64,000 bases of DNA from Pseudarthrobacter sp. MM222 (GTDB lineage Bacteria; Actinomycetota; Actinomycetes; Actinomycetales; Micrococcaceae), in assembly GCF_947090775.1 (NCBI RefSeq), contig NZ_OX352321.1, forward strand, positions 2,170,001 through 2,234,000. The letters are read 5' to 3'. Every line of letters begins with the position of its first letter. Within the stretch, counting starts at the first letter, position 1. The position numbers were made by a program, and so were the translations under genes. Shown here piece after piece: positions 53,188-61,887 of the stretch. The notes below the pieces were generated by a model. The model made no database searches, was not told where the DNA came from, and saw only the letters and a list, made by a program, of their open reading frames with translations.

Positions 53188-54345
53188 TCACTGCATGGTG
53201 AAACGGCGGGCCACAAATGAATTCAGCGCCGGGACCGCGGCGGCGGCCGAGATTGCGTTGTTCCTGAGGCTGAGGAGGGTGCCTTCAAGCGGCCGGCCCA
53301 GCGCCATGTTGATCTCCGCCTGCCGCGTCGCCCTGGCGGCAGCCGTCATCCGGTTGCGTTCGAACCGTTGCAGCCGCGCTCCCGTGTCGGCACCCTGCAC
53401 GGCGGCGAGCACGAGCGGTGCCAGCGCCACGGCGTCGAGCCAGCCCAGGTTCATGCCCTGGCCTCCGATGGGGCTGATCTCATGGGCGGCGTCGCCGATC
53501 AGGACCGTCCGTCCGGTCACCATCCGGCGTGCCAGCCGCGACCGCACGCCAAAGCTGCTGAGCATGCTGTTGCTGCCAGCGTCGACGTCGATGCCCGTGC
53601 GCTCCCGGACGCGTTCCGCCAGCCAGCGGGCGTCGGTCACGGCATGCGGCGCGGCAGGTCCCGCCGTCTCGCTGCGGTTGATCCGGAGCACCCAGCGGCG
53701 CAGCGCGCCGGGCAGGGGGAAGGACTCGACAATCCCCTCAGGGGCCAGGAAGAGCGCCGCGTCCGATCCGAGCCGGGTGCCGTCGGTAAAATCGCCCATC
53801 AGATAATTGTCGGGATAGTCCTTGGCCTTCACCGCCGTTCCCTGCAGTGTCCGCACGGGGGAGCGGACTCCGTCGGCGGCGATCACCAGGGCCGCCGAAT
53901 ACCGGGCCGGGCCGGTGGGTGAGCTGCCGGTCACCGTGACCCGTGAGCCGTCGTCGTGCAGGCCGGTGAGCCGGACCCCGCGGTGCAGGGCCCCGGGATC
54001 CAGCGTCCGGACGCGCCGTTCCAGGGCTGCCTCGGTGCGGCTCTGGGGCAGGGCGAGGACGAAGGGAAAGCCCTCCGAGACGCCGTCGAAACTCATCTCG
54101 GCGAGCTGCCTGCCGCCGCCCACCGCGATGCCGCGACGGATCGGGACGCCCTCGGTGACCAGCTCCTGCGCGATGCCGATCCGCGCCAGGACGTCGAGCG
54201 CGGGAGGATGTATGCCGATTGCCCGGGAGTGCGGGTCCGGCGCGGCGCGCTGTTCGAGCACGCGGACCCGCACGCCGCCTTGCAGCAGCAGGGCGGCCAT
54301 GAACAGGCCCACCGGCCCGCCGCCGATGATCAGGACCTCAGGCAC
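53188..54345 (-). CDS. FAD-dependent monooxygenase of the type III PKS cluster
   Basis: A 385-residue class A flavoprotein hydroxylase: dinucleotide motif VLIIGGGPVGLFMAALL at the start, ALVIAADGVRSPVRTLQG (DG motif region) and VLIGDAAHEISPIGGQGMN (GD motif). Such enzymes hydroxylate aromatic rings. It lies last in a three-gene unit with a methyltransferase (eight-base overlap) and a type III polyketide synthase, so a phenolic polyketide or its quinone form is the probable substrate. Compare srsC in Streptomyces phenolic-lipid biosynthesis. Confidence 0.88.
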   Translation of the reverse strand: MPEVLIIGGGPVGLFMAALLLQGGVRVRVLEQRAAPDPHSRAIGIHPPALDVLARIGIAQELVTEGVPIRRGIAVGGGRQLAEMSFDGVSEGFPFVLALPQSRTEAALERRVRTLDPGALHRGVRLTGLHDDGSRVTVTGSSPTGPARYSAALVIAADGVRSPVRTLQGTAVKAKDYPDNYLMGDFTDGTRLGSDAALFLAPEGIVESFPLPGALRRWVLRINRSETAGPAAPHAVTDARWLAERVRERTGIDVDAGSNSMLSSFGVRSRLARRMVTGRTVLIGDAAHEISPIGGQGMNLGWLDAVALAPLVLAAVQGADTGARLQRFERNRMTAAARATRQAEINMALGRPLEGTLLSLRNNAISAAAAVPALNSFVARRFTMQ

Positions 54346-55039
54346 CCGGACCGCTTTTGTCGAGGATCAGCAGGTTCCGGTAGGGGGCCCTGCGGGCCAC
54401 CGTCCAGCCCGGGGGAGCGGCGGCTCGGAGTTCTTCCGTCGTGTAGCTCCGCCGGATGGAAGTCAGCCCGTCCTGCCGGATATAGGAACCGGTGAGGGGC
54501 CAGGAGCCGGCGAAGAAGAGCGCGTACGCCAGGGCGCTGCGCCGCAGGTCGTTGTGGATCACCCGGCCGTGGCAGAGTTTTGCCGATTCGGCCAGGAACC
54601 CCGGAAACTCGTCAGCTGGCAGGTGGTGGAGCACGTGGTTGGACACGACGAAGTCGTAGCTGCGGCCCTCGCCGACCAGCGCCGCCGCGTATGCCTGCCG
54701 GAACGTCACGCCGGCCGCCGGGTGGTGCTCCGCGGCGAAACGGCTGGCCCGCGGATCCGGATCGATGGCCGTGACCTCAAGCCGCAGCCCGTCGCGGGCG
54801 GCCCAGCGGGCCAGCATCACGGGCACGTCACCGCCGCCGCAACCGATGTCCAGGAGGGTCGTGGCGGAGCCGGCCCGGAGCCGGGGCCTGAGCTGCCGGA
54901 GGTAAATCCCGCGCCAACCGGAAACGACCCGGTTGACCAACGCAAACTGCGCATAGGTACGGTCCAGCCGGGCCGGGTCGCAGCCGGGCTGGTCCATTTC
55001 CTCGACCGCGTCGGCCGCACGTCCCCGCAGAAGCTCCAC
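54338..55039 (-). CDS. Class I SAM-dependent methyltransferase of the type III PKS cluster
   Basis: A 233-residue methyltransferase with motif I LLDIGCGGGDVPVMLARWA, VTAIDPDPRASRFA (acidic loop) and VVSNHVLHHLPADE (motif IV). It resembles methyltransferases that act on small molecules or quinone precursors. Its stop region overlaps the FAD monooxygenase start by eight bases and it begins eight bases after the polyketide synthase stop, so the three are co-translated. Likely O- or C-methylates the polyketide product. Confidence 0.87.
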   Translation of the reverse strand: MELLRGRAADAVEEMDQPGCDPARLDRTYAQFALVNRVVSGWRGIYLRQLRPRLRAGSATTLLDIGCGGGDVPVMLARWAARDGLRLEVTAIDPDPRASRFAAEHHPAAGVTFRQAYAAALVGEGRSYDFVVSNHVLHHLPADEFPGFLAESAKLCHGRVIHNDLRRSALAYALFFAGSWPLTGSYIRQDGLTSIRRSYTTEELRAAAPPGWTVARRAPYRNLLILDKSGPGA

Positions 55040-55047
55040 GGCGCTCC

Positions 55048-56244
55048 TCAGGCCAGCGCGGATTCCGGCTGGACGGCGGCGCTGCGGTCCGCGCGCGCCG
55101 AAACCGCCGTGGGGGTGTCGCGGAGTTTAGTGAAGAGCGCCGTTTCCACCGTCAGACCGGGCCCGAACGCCATCGAACAGATCCGCTCGTCGCCGTCTTC
55201 GGCCGGCAGCTCAAGGATGTGCTTGAGCACGAACAGCACCGTCGCGCTGCTCATGTTGCCGAAGTTCCGGAGCGTCTCCCGGGCCGGCACCAGCTGCTCG
55301 TCACTGAGCTGCAGCCGGGACTGCACCTTGTCCAGGATGCTGCGGCCGCCGGGATGGATGGCCCAGTGCCGGATGTCGCCGTAGGGGAGTCCGAGCAGGG
55401 AAGCCTCCCGGGACAGGAGCGGTTCCAGTGCGCCGATGATGTGGTCGTCGATGATGTGCGGAACATAGTTGCCGAGCACCATTTCGAAGCCTTGGTCGCC
55501 GATGTTCCACGCCATGGATTCCTCGCCGACGGGTGTCAGAACCGTTTCGAAGTGATCCAACTGCAGGAGCGCCGGTTCGTCCGGGATGTCCCGCGCGCTG
55601 ATGATCGCCGCCGCCGCGCCGTCGGCGAACAGGGCGGAGCCCATGATGGTGTCCGGATCGTTGGACGTCCGGACGTGCAGGGAGCAGAGCTCGGCGCAGA
55701 CCACCAGCACCACAGCCTCAGGGTCGGCCTCACAAAAGGACTTCGCGGCCCGCAGCGCGGGAAAGGCCGCGTAACAACCCATAAAGCCGAGGTGGTACCG
55801 CTGAACGGCGGGGTTCAGCCCCAAGGCGCGGACGATCTTGTAGTCCGGACCCGGGTTGAAAAAACCGGTGCAGGAAACCGTCACGAGATGAGTTATGTCA
55901 AGTAGGTCGATTCCTTGGGCGGCGTCCAGGGCTTTCTGGGCGGCCTCGACAAAGAGTTTGGTGGCCTCGGTGGCGAAGATGTCGTTCCGGACCTTGGTGC
56001 TGGGACTGAGCAGCAGGCCGGTGGCGGAATCGAAGAACCGGGGATTCTCCGCCCGGCGCTCCGTGGTGAGTTCCTCGACGGCCGTATAGCGGGTGTCGAT
56101 GGCTGCCGAGTCAAAGCAGGTGCTGACCAGCCGGGTGCCGAGCCTCGTCAGTCCCGGCTGGGCGGCAAAGACGTCGCGCGCTTCGGTTTGGATCAGGACA
56201 GTTGGCGGAACAGCAGTTTCCAGGGACCTCAGGTAGACCGTCAT
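55048..56244 (-). CDS. Type III polyketide synthase
   Basis: A 398-residue chalcone-synthase-like homodimeric ketosynthase that condenses malonyl-CoA onto an acyl-CoA starter. The catalytic triad is visible: Cys125 in LVTVSCTGFFNPGPD, His in RHWAIHPGGRSILD, and Asn in LRNFGNMSSATVLFVL. YHLGFMGCYAAFPALR is the typical substrate-channel segment. First gene of a synthase-methyltransferase-FAD hydroxylase unit; in Streptomyces a synthase-methyltransferase-hydroxylase set (srsABC) makes methylated alkylresorcinols and quinones. Product here: probably an alkylresorcinol, alkylpyrone or THN-like phenol; not decided by sequence alone. Confidence 0.93.
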   Translation of the reverse strand: MTVYLRSLETAVPPTVLIQTEARDVFAAQPGLTRLGTRLVSTCFDSAAIDTRYTAVEELTTERRAENPRFFDSATGLLLSPSTKVRNDIFATEATKLFVEAAQKALDAAQGIDLLDITHLVTVSCTGFFNPGPDYKIVRALGLNPAVQRYHLGFMGCYAAFPALRAAKSFCEADPEAVVLVVCAELCSLHVRTSNDPDTIMGSALFADGAAAAIISARDIPDEPALLQLDHFETVLTPVGEESMAWNIGDQGFEMVLGNYVPHIIDDHIIGALEPLLSREASLLGLPYGDIRHWAIHPGGRSILDKVQSRLQLSDEQLVPARETLRNFGNMSSATVLFVLKHILELPAEDGDERICSMAFGPGLTVETALFTKLRDTPTAVSARADRSAAVQPESALA

Positions 56245-56421
56245 GGTTCATTCTCAGTGAGGCCGACGGTTAAGACAATGGATGGGCCGGACGAAAGGCC
56301 GGGATAATCCACGTGGGACCATCGGCCGATTCCACCCGTTCCCAGCCCCTTCGGTGCAGTCTCGCAAAACGCCGATAATCTACATTATGTAAAGTAGTAC
56401 TCTGAGTATCTCATCGGATGA
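56245..56421. promoter_or_regulatory. AT-rich control region with palindrome TACATTATGTA
   Basis: The 177 bases before the polyketide synthase become AT-rich near 56376-56412 and hold a perfect 11-bp palindrome at 56381-56391, the kind of site bound by small dimeric regulators. GAGAATGAACC precedes the synthase ATG. No gene is seen. The change in composition marks the border to the accessory region. Confidence 0.4.
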
Positions 56422-56643
56422 CTATCCCAAGAAGGCATGCGCTAGCACTATTGCGAGACCGGCCAAGAACAGCAGGCAGCAGAACAGGAGTCCCATGATC
56501 TCCATCCCGCGGACCTTGTTGTCGTTGAGCGGAGCGCGAAGTTTGAGCATGCCCTCAATGATGACTGCCTGACGACGCGCAATTGGCTTGCGGAAAACAA
56601 GCCAGCCCAGACCGACGAACATAAGCACTACGCCGAGTTGCAT
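56422..56643 (-). CDS. Small membrane protein, function unknown
   Basis: A 73-residue protein with two hydrophobic segments (QLGVVLMFVGLGWLVF and MGLLFCCLLFLAGLAIVLA) joined by a basic, charged loop (RKPIARRQAVIIEGML). No family recognised. It starts seven bases after the stop of the next gene upstream (56651-57283), so both are likely one operon. Codon use is less GC-biased than in the genes to the left. Confidence 0.6.
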   Translation of the reverse strand: MQLGVVLMFVGLGWLVFRKPIARRQAVIIEGMLKLRAPLNDNKVRGMEIMGLLFCCLLFLAGLAIVLAHAFLG

Positions 56644-56650
56644 TCAGGAG

Positions 56651-57283
56651 CTACCCTTCCGACGTGCGTGCCAAGAACCGGCCGGTCCGCCGAAAATCAC
56701 GGATTAGAAATGCCATCCCGATCAGTACCCCACCCACTCCAACCGCCATAGGCCACGAGAAAGGGTCTCCGCGCACGGCCAAGCGCGCGGCTTGGGGGAT
56801 GAAGACAAACACAAAAAACGGCGCCAGGAGAAGTTGCGTGGCTAGGCCCTTCCGCAACTGAACCGCAGAAGCGCGGGCGACCGATAGATGTTCCGGATCG
56901 ACGGCTGCCTTCCCTGCAATCTGACGACGGACCTGCTTTCGCTCCTCGCTCTCCAGCGAAAGCAGCACATCAACCCTGCCCACTCGCGCCTTAGGCACCA
57001 CCTTCTTGCAGTTGTAGATCAGCCCGCCAACCACAACGCCGAGAGCTGCAAGGAAGCTCCCGAAAATCAAATAGGAGGCCCAGTCCGACGGAGCGGCTCC
57101 GAAACCCAGCATCCCAGCCAGAGTTCCGGCCGCGACTAAAACGAGCAAACCGGCAGGAAAGTAGCGCGTGTAGTAAGTTCTCACGGCCTCCCCCAGGCCC
57201 TTGTCCTCGATGCCCCGGGCTCTTCTCACAGCATGTGCCCAGCGGTCGTTGGACGGTGCCAAGAGGTCATCAATTCTGCTCAT
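56651..57283 (-). CDS. Membrane protein, function unknown
   Basis: A 210-residue protein: a cytoplasmic N-terminus (MSRIDDLLAPSNDRWAHAVR), two membrane segments (AGLLVLVAAGTLAGMLGFG, LIFGSFLAALGVVVGGLIY), a charged helical domain (LLSLESEERKQVRRQIAGK) and two more membrane segments near the C-terminus (LLAPFFVFVFIPQAA, MAVGVGGVLIGMAFLI). Start chosen at ATG 57283 with AAGAAG upstream, not the long extension to 57466. No known family. Pairs with the small membrane protein downstream. Confidence 0.65.
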   Translation of the reverse strand: MSRIDDLLAPSNDRWAHAVRRARGIEDKGLGEAVRTYYTRYFPAGLLVLVAAGTLAGMLGFGAAPSDWASYLIFGSFLAALGVVVGGLIYNCKKVVPKARVGRVDVLLSLESEERKQVRRQIAGKAAVDPEHLSVARASAVQLRKGLATQLLLAPFFVFVFIPQAARLAVRGDPFSWPMAVGVGGVLIGMAFLIRDFRRTGRFLARTSEG

Positions 57284-57866
57284 CGCTTCTTCTTCCCGAG
57301 GACCCAACAAACTGACGACGTGGACTCGCGTCGCTGAGACAGCTGGTCTGATGCTCACAGCCTGAACTATTCTTGGCCGCAATCCAACGGTTTGGACTGC
57401 AATTTGTGCCCAGGCTGCGATGAGACCCAGGATGCAGATGGATGGTGTTTGGCCTCGTTCCAACAATGTTCATCAGCAGCAAATCGCAAGAGAATACGAC
57501 GGCCCGCGATACGCAGGGGTGCCAGTAAAGGTTGGAGGTGCAGGCTCCTGGCCTTCGAGCGCTGTCCGGTCTCAGTCGTTCTTGTCTTTTTCCCATTCAA
57601 ACTGACAACTTGGGCTTTCACCCACAAAGGGACCGTCCACTCGGCGCGCTCCGCCTCACTGGCCGCGCCCGAGAACCGTTTGTCCTGACTTCCTCCACAA
57701 GTTGACTCGTCGCGGTGGGGTATGCCGTCTATAAGCCGCACCTTGTGTTGCTCGCTGTTGCTAGTGCCAAAGTCGAGGATTAATCGCAACGGTAATTGGC
57801 ACGCATGTACTAGCGCTATCTAGCGCAACCAGTGCTGTAGGCTCCGATCCGAACCTTGGAGGACTG
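57284..57866. other. 583-bp region without a supported gene
   Basis: Open frames exist on both strands (minus 57367-57789; plus 57392-57688) but none has a good start, a recognisable motif or a consistent codon pattern. Composition is lower in GC than the core genes. It may hold a decayed gene. Confidence 0.4.
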
Positions 57867-58106
57867 ATGCGTAACTACTTTCGCGAGGCGCAGGAGGCGC
57901 GACTTGCAACCCCTGCGCGCCGAATGTACGGCTATATCTCTGCCGGCATCGTGGTTGCCGTCATTGCAATCGTGTTTGCGGGTCTTGCACCTATATGGAT
58001 TTCCTGGACGACCTTCGCCGCGTCTTGCGTTCTGGACGCCGTTCTGATCAAAAGATGGATTAGCGAGGATGCGCTCCAAGCTTACCGACGCCAATATCCC
58101 GGCTGA
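57867..58106 (+). CDS. Small membrane protein, function unknown
   Basis: A 79-residue protein with an amphipathic N-terminus (MRNYFREAQEARLATPARR) and two hydrophobic segments (ISAGIVVAVIAIVFAGLA, WISWTTFAASCVLDAVLI), then a short polar tail (RWISEDALQAYRRQYPG). TTGGAGG lies eight bases before the ATG, a good ribosome-binding site, which is the main reason to call it. No family recognised. Confidence 0.6.
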   Translation: MRNYFREAQEARLATPARRMYGYISAGIVVAVIAIVFAGLAPIWISWTTFAASCVLDAVLIKRWISEDALQAYRRQYPG

Positions 58107-58675
58107 CGTCTCGACCATCGAGGCACTGATGACCTCGCGCGCCCCGCTTCACACCGCGCCCGACGACGGACTCGATGAGCTTAACCAAAGCTGAAGCCAG
58201 CCATTATTCACGGACCTTGCCGACGCCGGCATCATCACTGCTCCGTACCTCCCCTCCGATCTTCAACCCGCTCGGCATCCCGCGCCGGCGGGCAGCCGCA
58301 GCCGCAGGGACACTGTGAACGAAACGAGGCTGGGGAAGCATTCTCCAGCTGACCGGCAGCCGGATCACGCGCCTCAACCGTCCATCATCGGCTGATCGGG
58401 ACCCGCTGGAGGATCTGGGCCAGCCCTGTGGAAGCAGTCTGCAACACAGCGGGTTTTTCCGGATTTTATGAAGGTTTACCAGCCACACTGGGCGGAGTCT
58501 TGAGCGGATCCGTCGATTGAAGGGGCGGAGCGGGATTCCGGACAGCAGGTCCGCAGGTGTCACGGGGCCGGCGATGGTGGGAGCCCTCCTGGACCCGAGG
58601 ATCCTCTCCCCCGAGGCCGTCGCCGGTTTCCTTAGGTTCCGGCGCCCTGGCGCCCGGGGAAGGAGGCGGTCAGAC
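58107..58675. other. 569-bp region without a supported gene
   Basis: Only short frames are seen, including a 41-codon plus-strand frame at 58070-58195 that overlaps the previous gene, and coding-like scraps on the minus strand near 58380-58450. Nothing has both a start signal and a family match. It may hold remnants of lost genes. Confidence 0.4.
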
Positions 58676-59419
58676 ATGCCTGTCACGAGCAACGTCGCCT
58701 GGGATCAACGATTGGAAACCTTCAAGGGCAGGGACACCTCCGGGTTCGTGACCCTGGTCGCCGCTATGGCCAGTGCCTGCGCGGCGTGCGGGCTGGCCTT
58801 GTGGCCCAAGGAGAGCCTCTCGCTGATCGTGGACATCACCGAGGGCAGGGACAGTGACATCGAGTACCTCACCGTGGAAACCTGCATCTGCCACCGGCGC
58901 TGCCGGGAACCGGGCTTGACGCTGCGCACGGTGGCCGGGGCTCCGGATGAACTCAAGGCCCGCGGGGGACGGCTGATCCTCAGGCCCCGGGACAGCTCAG
59001 GTACCAGGGCCGTCCCGGTGCTGGTTTACACGCTGGTCCCGGTCCTGACGTTCCGTGAACACGGCGGCGAACTCACCTCCGCCTTGGTCTCGGTGCTGCT
59101 CTCCCACGGCTTCCAGCTCACGCTAAGCACCGACTACGCACAAATGCTCCGGGACGTCCGGGACGTGCAAAACAGTGTCCGCTGCACCGTCACGGAGCAG
59201 GGCCTGCTCTGCCTCCTCGTAGGCGCTGAGCAGCTGTCCTCCCAGCAATTCCATCCAACGGTTGCCGGGGACGCCGCGTGGCTGCAGGCCGCGACACGCG
59301 AAGGCAAGGTACTGCTGATCAGCGGAGACTATCTGGGGATCACCGGCGGAGGACTGAACCTGGACGCCGCCGCCGCGCTGGGCAGCCTGGTCACCGGCAA
59401 CGTCCCATTCCGGGCCTGA
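58676..59419 (+). CDS. Hypothetical protein
   Basis: A 247-residue soluble protein of unknown family. It has a Cys-rich stretch (ASACAACGLAL, then ETCICHRRCREPG near residues 36-85) that could bind metal or form disulfides, a beta-rich central part (VLVYTLVPVLTFREHGGEL), and a C-terminal Gly-rich segment (GDYLGITGGGLNLDAAAAL). GGAGG lies ten bases before ATG 58676, so I use this start and not the in-frame extension to 58517. First of three closely spaced plus-strand genes. Confidence 0.55.
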   Translation: MPVTSNVAWDQRLETFKGRDTSGFVTLVAAMASACAACGLALWPKESLSLIVDITEGRDSDIEYLTVETCICHRRCREPGLTLRTVAGAPDELKARGGRLILRPRDSSGTRAVPVLVYTLVPVLTFREHGGELTSALVSVLLSHGFQLTLSTDYAQMLRDVRDVQNSVRCTVTEQGLLCLLVGAEQLSSQQFHPTVAGDAAWLQAATREGKVLLISGDYLGITGGGLNLDAAAALGSLVTGNVPFRA

Positions 59420-59503
59420 ACACTATGTGGCGCCAGGCGATGACCCAACGGTGCCGAGGATGGAACGTGATCCCTCCTTTGGGGCGGCGTCGAGGAGTCG
59501 GTG

Positions 59504-59839
59504 ATGTCGATTGATTCTTTCCGGGCGCTGGACACGACCAGGATCTTTGCCTCACGCACCATCAATTACAACGATCTGGAGTCCAAGCTCGTGAGGACGT
59601 TCCCGCCGGACTACCTGCTCAACCGCATCGGTGGCGGAGCGGTGACCGGAATGCACGGGATGTTCATCTCCGCCGAGATGAATCGCCGGAAACTGACCAC
59701 CGATCTTGGAACAGGCGGCAGGAACCGATTGATTATGGTGAGCTGCGAATATGATCAGCGCCAGGCGGCTTTATCGGATAGGTTGACATCTAATAACTTG
59801 CCCGCTGCTCCCCAGGTAAAGAACGCCGGTTGTGACTGA
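59504..59839 (+). CDS. Hypothetical protein
   Basis: A 111-residue protein: MSIDSFRALDTTRIFASRTI, then FPPDYLLNRIGGGAVTGMHG and MFISAEMNRRKLTTDLG. No family recognised and no membrane segment. GAGGAG lies six bases before ATG 59504 (an overlapping GTG at 59501 is the alternative). Its stop overlaps the start of the next, frameshifted gene by eight bases, which supports translation as a unit. Confidence 0.55.
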   Translation: MSIDSFRALDTTRIFASRTINYNDLESKLVRTFPPDYLLNRIGGGAVTGMHGMFISAEMNRRKLTTDLGTGGRNRLIMVSCEYDQRQAALSDRLTSNNLPAAPQVKNAGCD

Positions 59840-60340
59840 ATCCTTCGAGGCCCTCCTGTCGATTCTGACCGCAGTGCGGAACTCAGGCATGCAGCGCAGG
59901 CTGGGCGCCACCGTCGATCAGGTGGACAGCGACGGGGGTGCGCGACAGTCATCCGAGGTCATGGTCAGCCACAGCGACAGGATCTGGACGGTTACCGACG
60001 AACATAAAACCTGGTCGTTCACACCCGCCGACGGCGGCAGGATCGAGTACAGCACCGGGGAGGTCGAACAGGCGCCTCGGGACCGGGATGATTACCTCCC
60101 CCGGAAGTCGCCCTGTTCTTCCCGTTGTCCATGCGCATCTGGGGCGGAATGTCGGACGACTTCCGGGTGGCGGGAGCTGAAGTGGAAGGTGAAGGAGTCA
60201 GGCTTGCCCTGGTTTCTACTGAGGACCCCCGCTTCACTGGGTCTGCATTCGTGAACACCAAATACGGGGTCATGACCGAGTACGAGACGCCTGCGCGGAC
60301 GTTTCACGTCCGCGATCTCAGCTGGCTCCCACGGCTGTAG
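59832..60340 (+). pseudogene. Hypothetical gene broken by a frameshift
   Basis: Reading from GTG 59832 the protein runs TESFEALLSILTAVRNSGM to GGRIEYSTGEVEQ and DYLPR, then turns into Cys/Ser/Arg-rich sequence. From about 60100 the other frame continues VALFFPLSMRIWGGMSDDF to the stop at 60340. Adding one C to the C5 run at 60098-60102 would join them as DYLPP-EVALFF and give one protein of about 169 residues. So either the gene is truncated, or the run is a sequencing error or a slippage site. Family unknown. Confidence 0.6.
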
Positions 60341-60762
60341 GGAAACACGTGTGGCGAGCCTCCCGCAGAACGGCCCGCCACACGTTACTGATCTAACGGG
60401 AAGTCGCCACGAAGCCTCGACCCCGTTCGGGTACTTACAGCTGACGGTCACGTAACACTGGAAGCGGGGGTACTGGCTGTTCCCTCCGATGGCGAAGCTG
60501 CGGCTGGCGGCCCGGTCTGCAGGGACATATTGTGCAGCTCGGGGAAGAACTTACCGGCCTTGTTCAGGCGGGATCGCAGCCAGGAGGCTGAATTTTCCCA
60601 GTTTCTGTCTGCACCCGAACCATACAATCGCCCCCCCAATCCGGGCACATGACATCATCAATCGAATGGATGGAAACCTCAATAGCTGGGCTGGACCAGA
60701 ATGCCGGGGCCCACGAGACTTGTCCGCCAACCTCCGTCACGGTTCCCTCCTAGAATGGCGGC
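60341..60762. other. 422-bp region without a supported gene; one hairpin
   Basis: ACGTGTGGCG (60347-60356) pairs with CGCCACACGT (60376-60385) around a 19-base loop and may terminate the upstream genes. The minus strand at 60390-60650 has several overlapping protein-like frames, none with a reliable start; possibly a decayed gene. Confidence 0.4.
60751..60756 (+). promoter_or_regulatory. -10 hexamer of the CPBP protease gene
   Basis: TAGAAT, six bases before the ATG at 60763. Confidence 0.5.
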
Positions 60763-61854
60763 ATGGATCCCATCACCCCGGAGTACGCCCGGCTCCGCAG
60801 CGCCATAACCGAGCGCCTCAACGCCCACGACCTGCTCGGCGTGTTGCCGCACGGAGCGCCCGCGGATGAGTACGACCCGGAGATGGAAGACTTCGCACGG
60901 CTGATTGCTGACGGCGAGCCCATGACCCCGGAGGTCGTGGCCACCGTCTGGCATAAGTGGTTCGGGGACAGCGCCGGCGAGGCAACGGGTGAAGTAGAAC
61001 CTCCGACGCCGGCGATGCACGGTCTCGCGGCAGACTTACAGACCCTTCAACGCGGATACCGAGAAGTCCACCCGCGCGTCGGCATGCCCATGCGAACAAG
61101 TGGGGATCCTTTGTCGGCCATAACAGCCAGTGGAATGTTCTCTCCTACACGCGGTGCAGGGCCCGTGACACTCGGGCAGGCAGCCTGGGCGTTGATGTTC
61201 ATTGGCGTCTACATCGCGGTAGTCGCCGGCGTGATCCTCGCACTCGGTTTACCAGGCATCATCGACTTCACCCTCGAATCGCTTCTTTTCGTCCTGCTCA
61301 CCGCTGTTACCGCCGCCGCAATCCTCGCCCTCTACATGCACCTCGTCCGCCGGAACCACCTCACACCAGCCGATCTGGGATTCCGGCGTCCCACACCCCG
61401 ACTGTTCCACCTGCTCTGGCAGATACCCGTCACTATCATCGTGTGCGCCTTCATGCAGGCCCTCTCCCTCGGCTTACTCACCCTTGCCGGCATGGATACG
61501 ACAACCGCAGGAGCTGACGACCCCCTCACCGACATCGCCGGCCTGCCCACTTTTCTCGCTGTCATCGCAGCGCTTATCGTTGTCGTCCTCACGCCCTTAT
61601 GGGAGGAAGTCCTCTTCAGAGGTGCGTTTCTGGGTGGCCTCTCCAGACGTTTTCGACCAACCGTGGCAATCATCCTCTCCGCTGCCATCTTCGCTGCCGT
61701 CCACGTCATCCCACTGAGCTTCCCCTACCTCTTCACACTCGGCATCGCACTGGCCCTCCTTCGACGCTTCCACCAAAACCTCTGGGCCCCGATACTCCTC
61801 CACGCAGCCAACAACGCCCTCGTCGTACTCCTCGCCCTCATCATCGCCCGATAG
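60763..61854 (+). CDS. CPBP-family membrane protease with an extra N-terminal domain
   Basis: A 363-residue protein. The C-terminal two thirds are a CPBP/Abi intramembrane glutamic-type protease: motif 1 EEVLFRG (Glu pair near 281-282), motif 2 FAAVHVIPL (His near 314), motif 3 HAANNALVV, with about eight membrane segments starting near residue 140. The N-terminal 70 residues (YARLRSAITERLNAHDLLGV, HGAPADEYDPEMEDFARL, TVWHKWFGD) form a separate helical domain that resembles the DUF1871/YugE-type immunity-like proteins; this reading is from memory of the pattern. A Pro-rich linker joins them. Confidence 0.78.
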   Translation: MDPITPEYARLRSAITERLNAHDLLGVLPHGAPADEYDPEMEDFARLIADGEPMTPEVVATVWHKWFGDSAGEATGEVEPPTPAMHGLAADLQTLQRGYREVHPRVGMPMRTSGDPLSAITASGMFSPTRGAGPVTLGQAAWALMFIGVYIAVVAGVILALGLPGIIDFTLESLLFVLLTAVTAAAILALYMHLVRRNHLTPADLGFRRPTPRLFHLLWQIPVTIIVCAFMQALSLGLLTLAGMDTTTAGADDPLTDIAGLPTFLAVIAALIVVVLTPLWEEVLFRGAFLGGLSRRFRPTVAIILSAAIFAAVHVIPLSFPYLFTLGIALALLRRFHQNLWAPILLHAANNALVVLLALIIAR

Positions 61855-61887
61855 GGCAGCAATATCACCAGTGGCGGCAGGCACCGT

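Noticed and set aside
57367..57789. A 140-codon minus-strand frame
   Set aside because: No ribosome-binding site, no recognisable domain and competing frames of similar quality on the other strand.
58070..58195. A 41-codon plus-strand frame starting MRSKLTDANIP
   Set aside because: Overlaps the end of the preceding small gene by 37 bases, lacks a ribosome-binding site and is too short to judge.
60390..60650. Minus-strand frames with protein-like stretches (for example QYPRFQCYVTVSCKYPNG)
   Set aside because: Stops and frame changes break each frame, and none has a usable start; at most a decayed gene, so not called.
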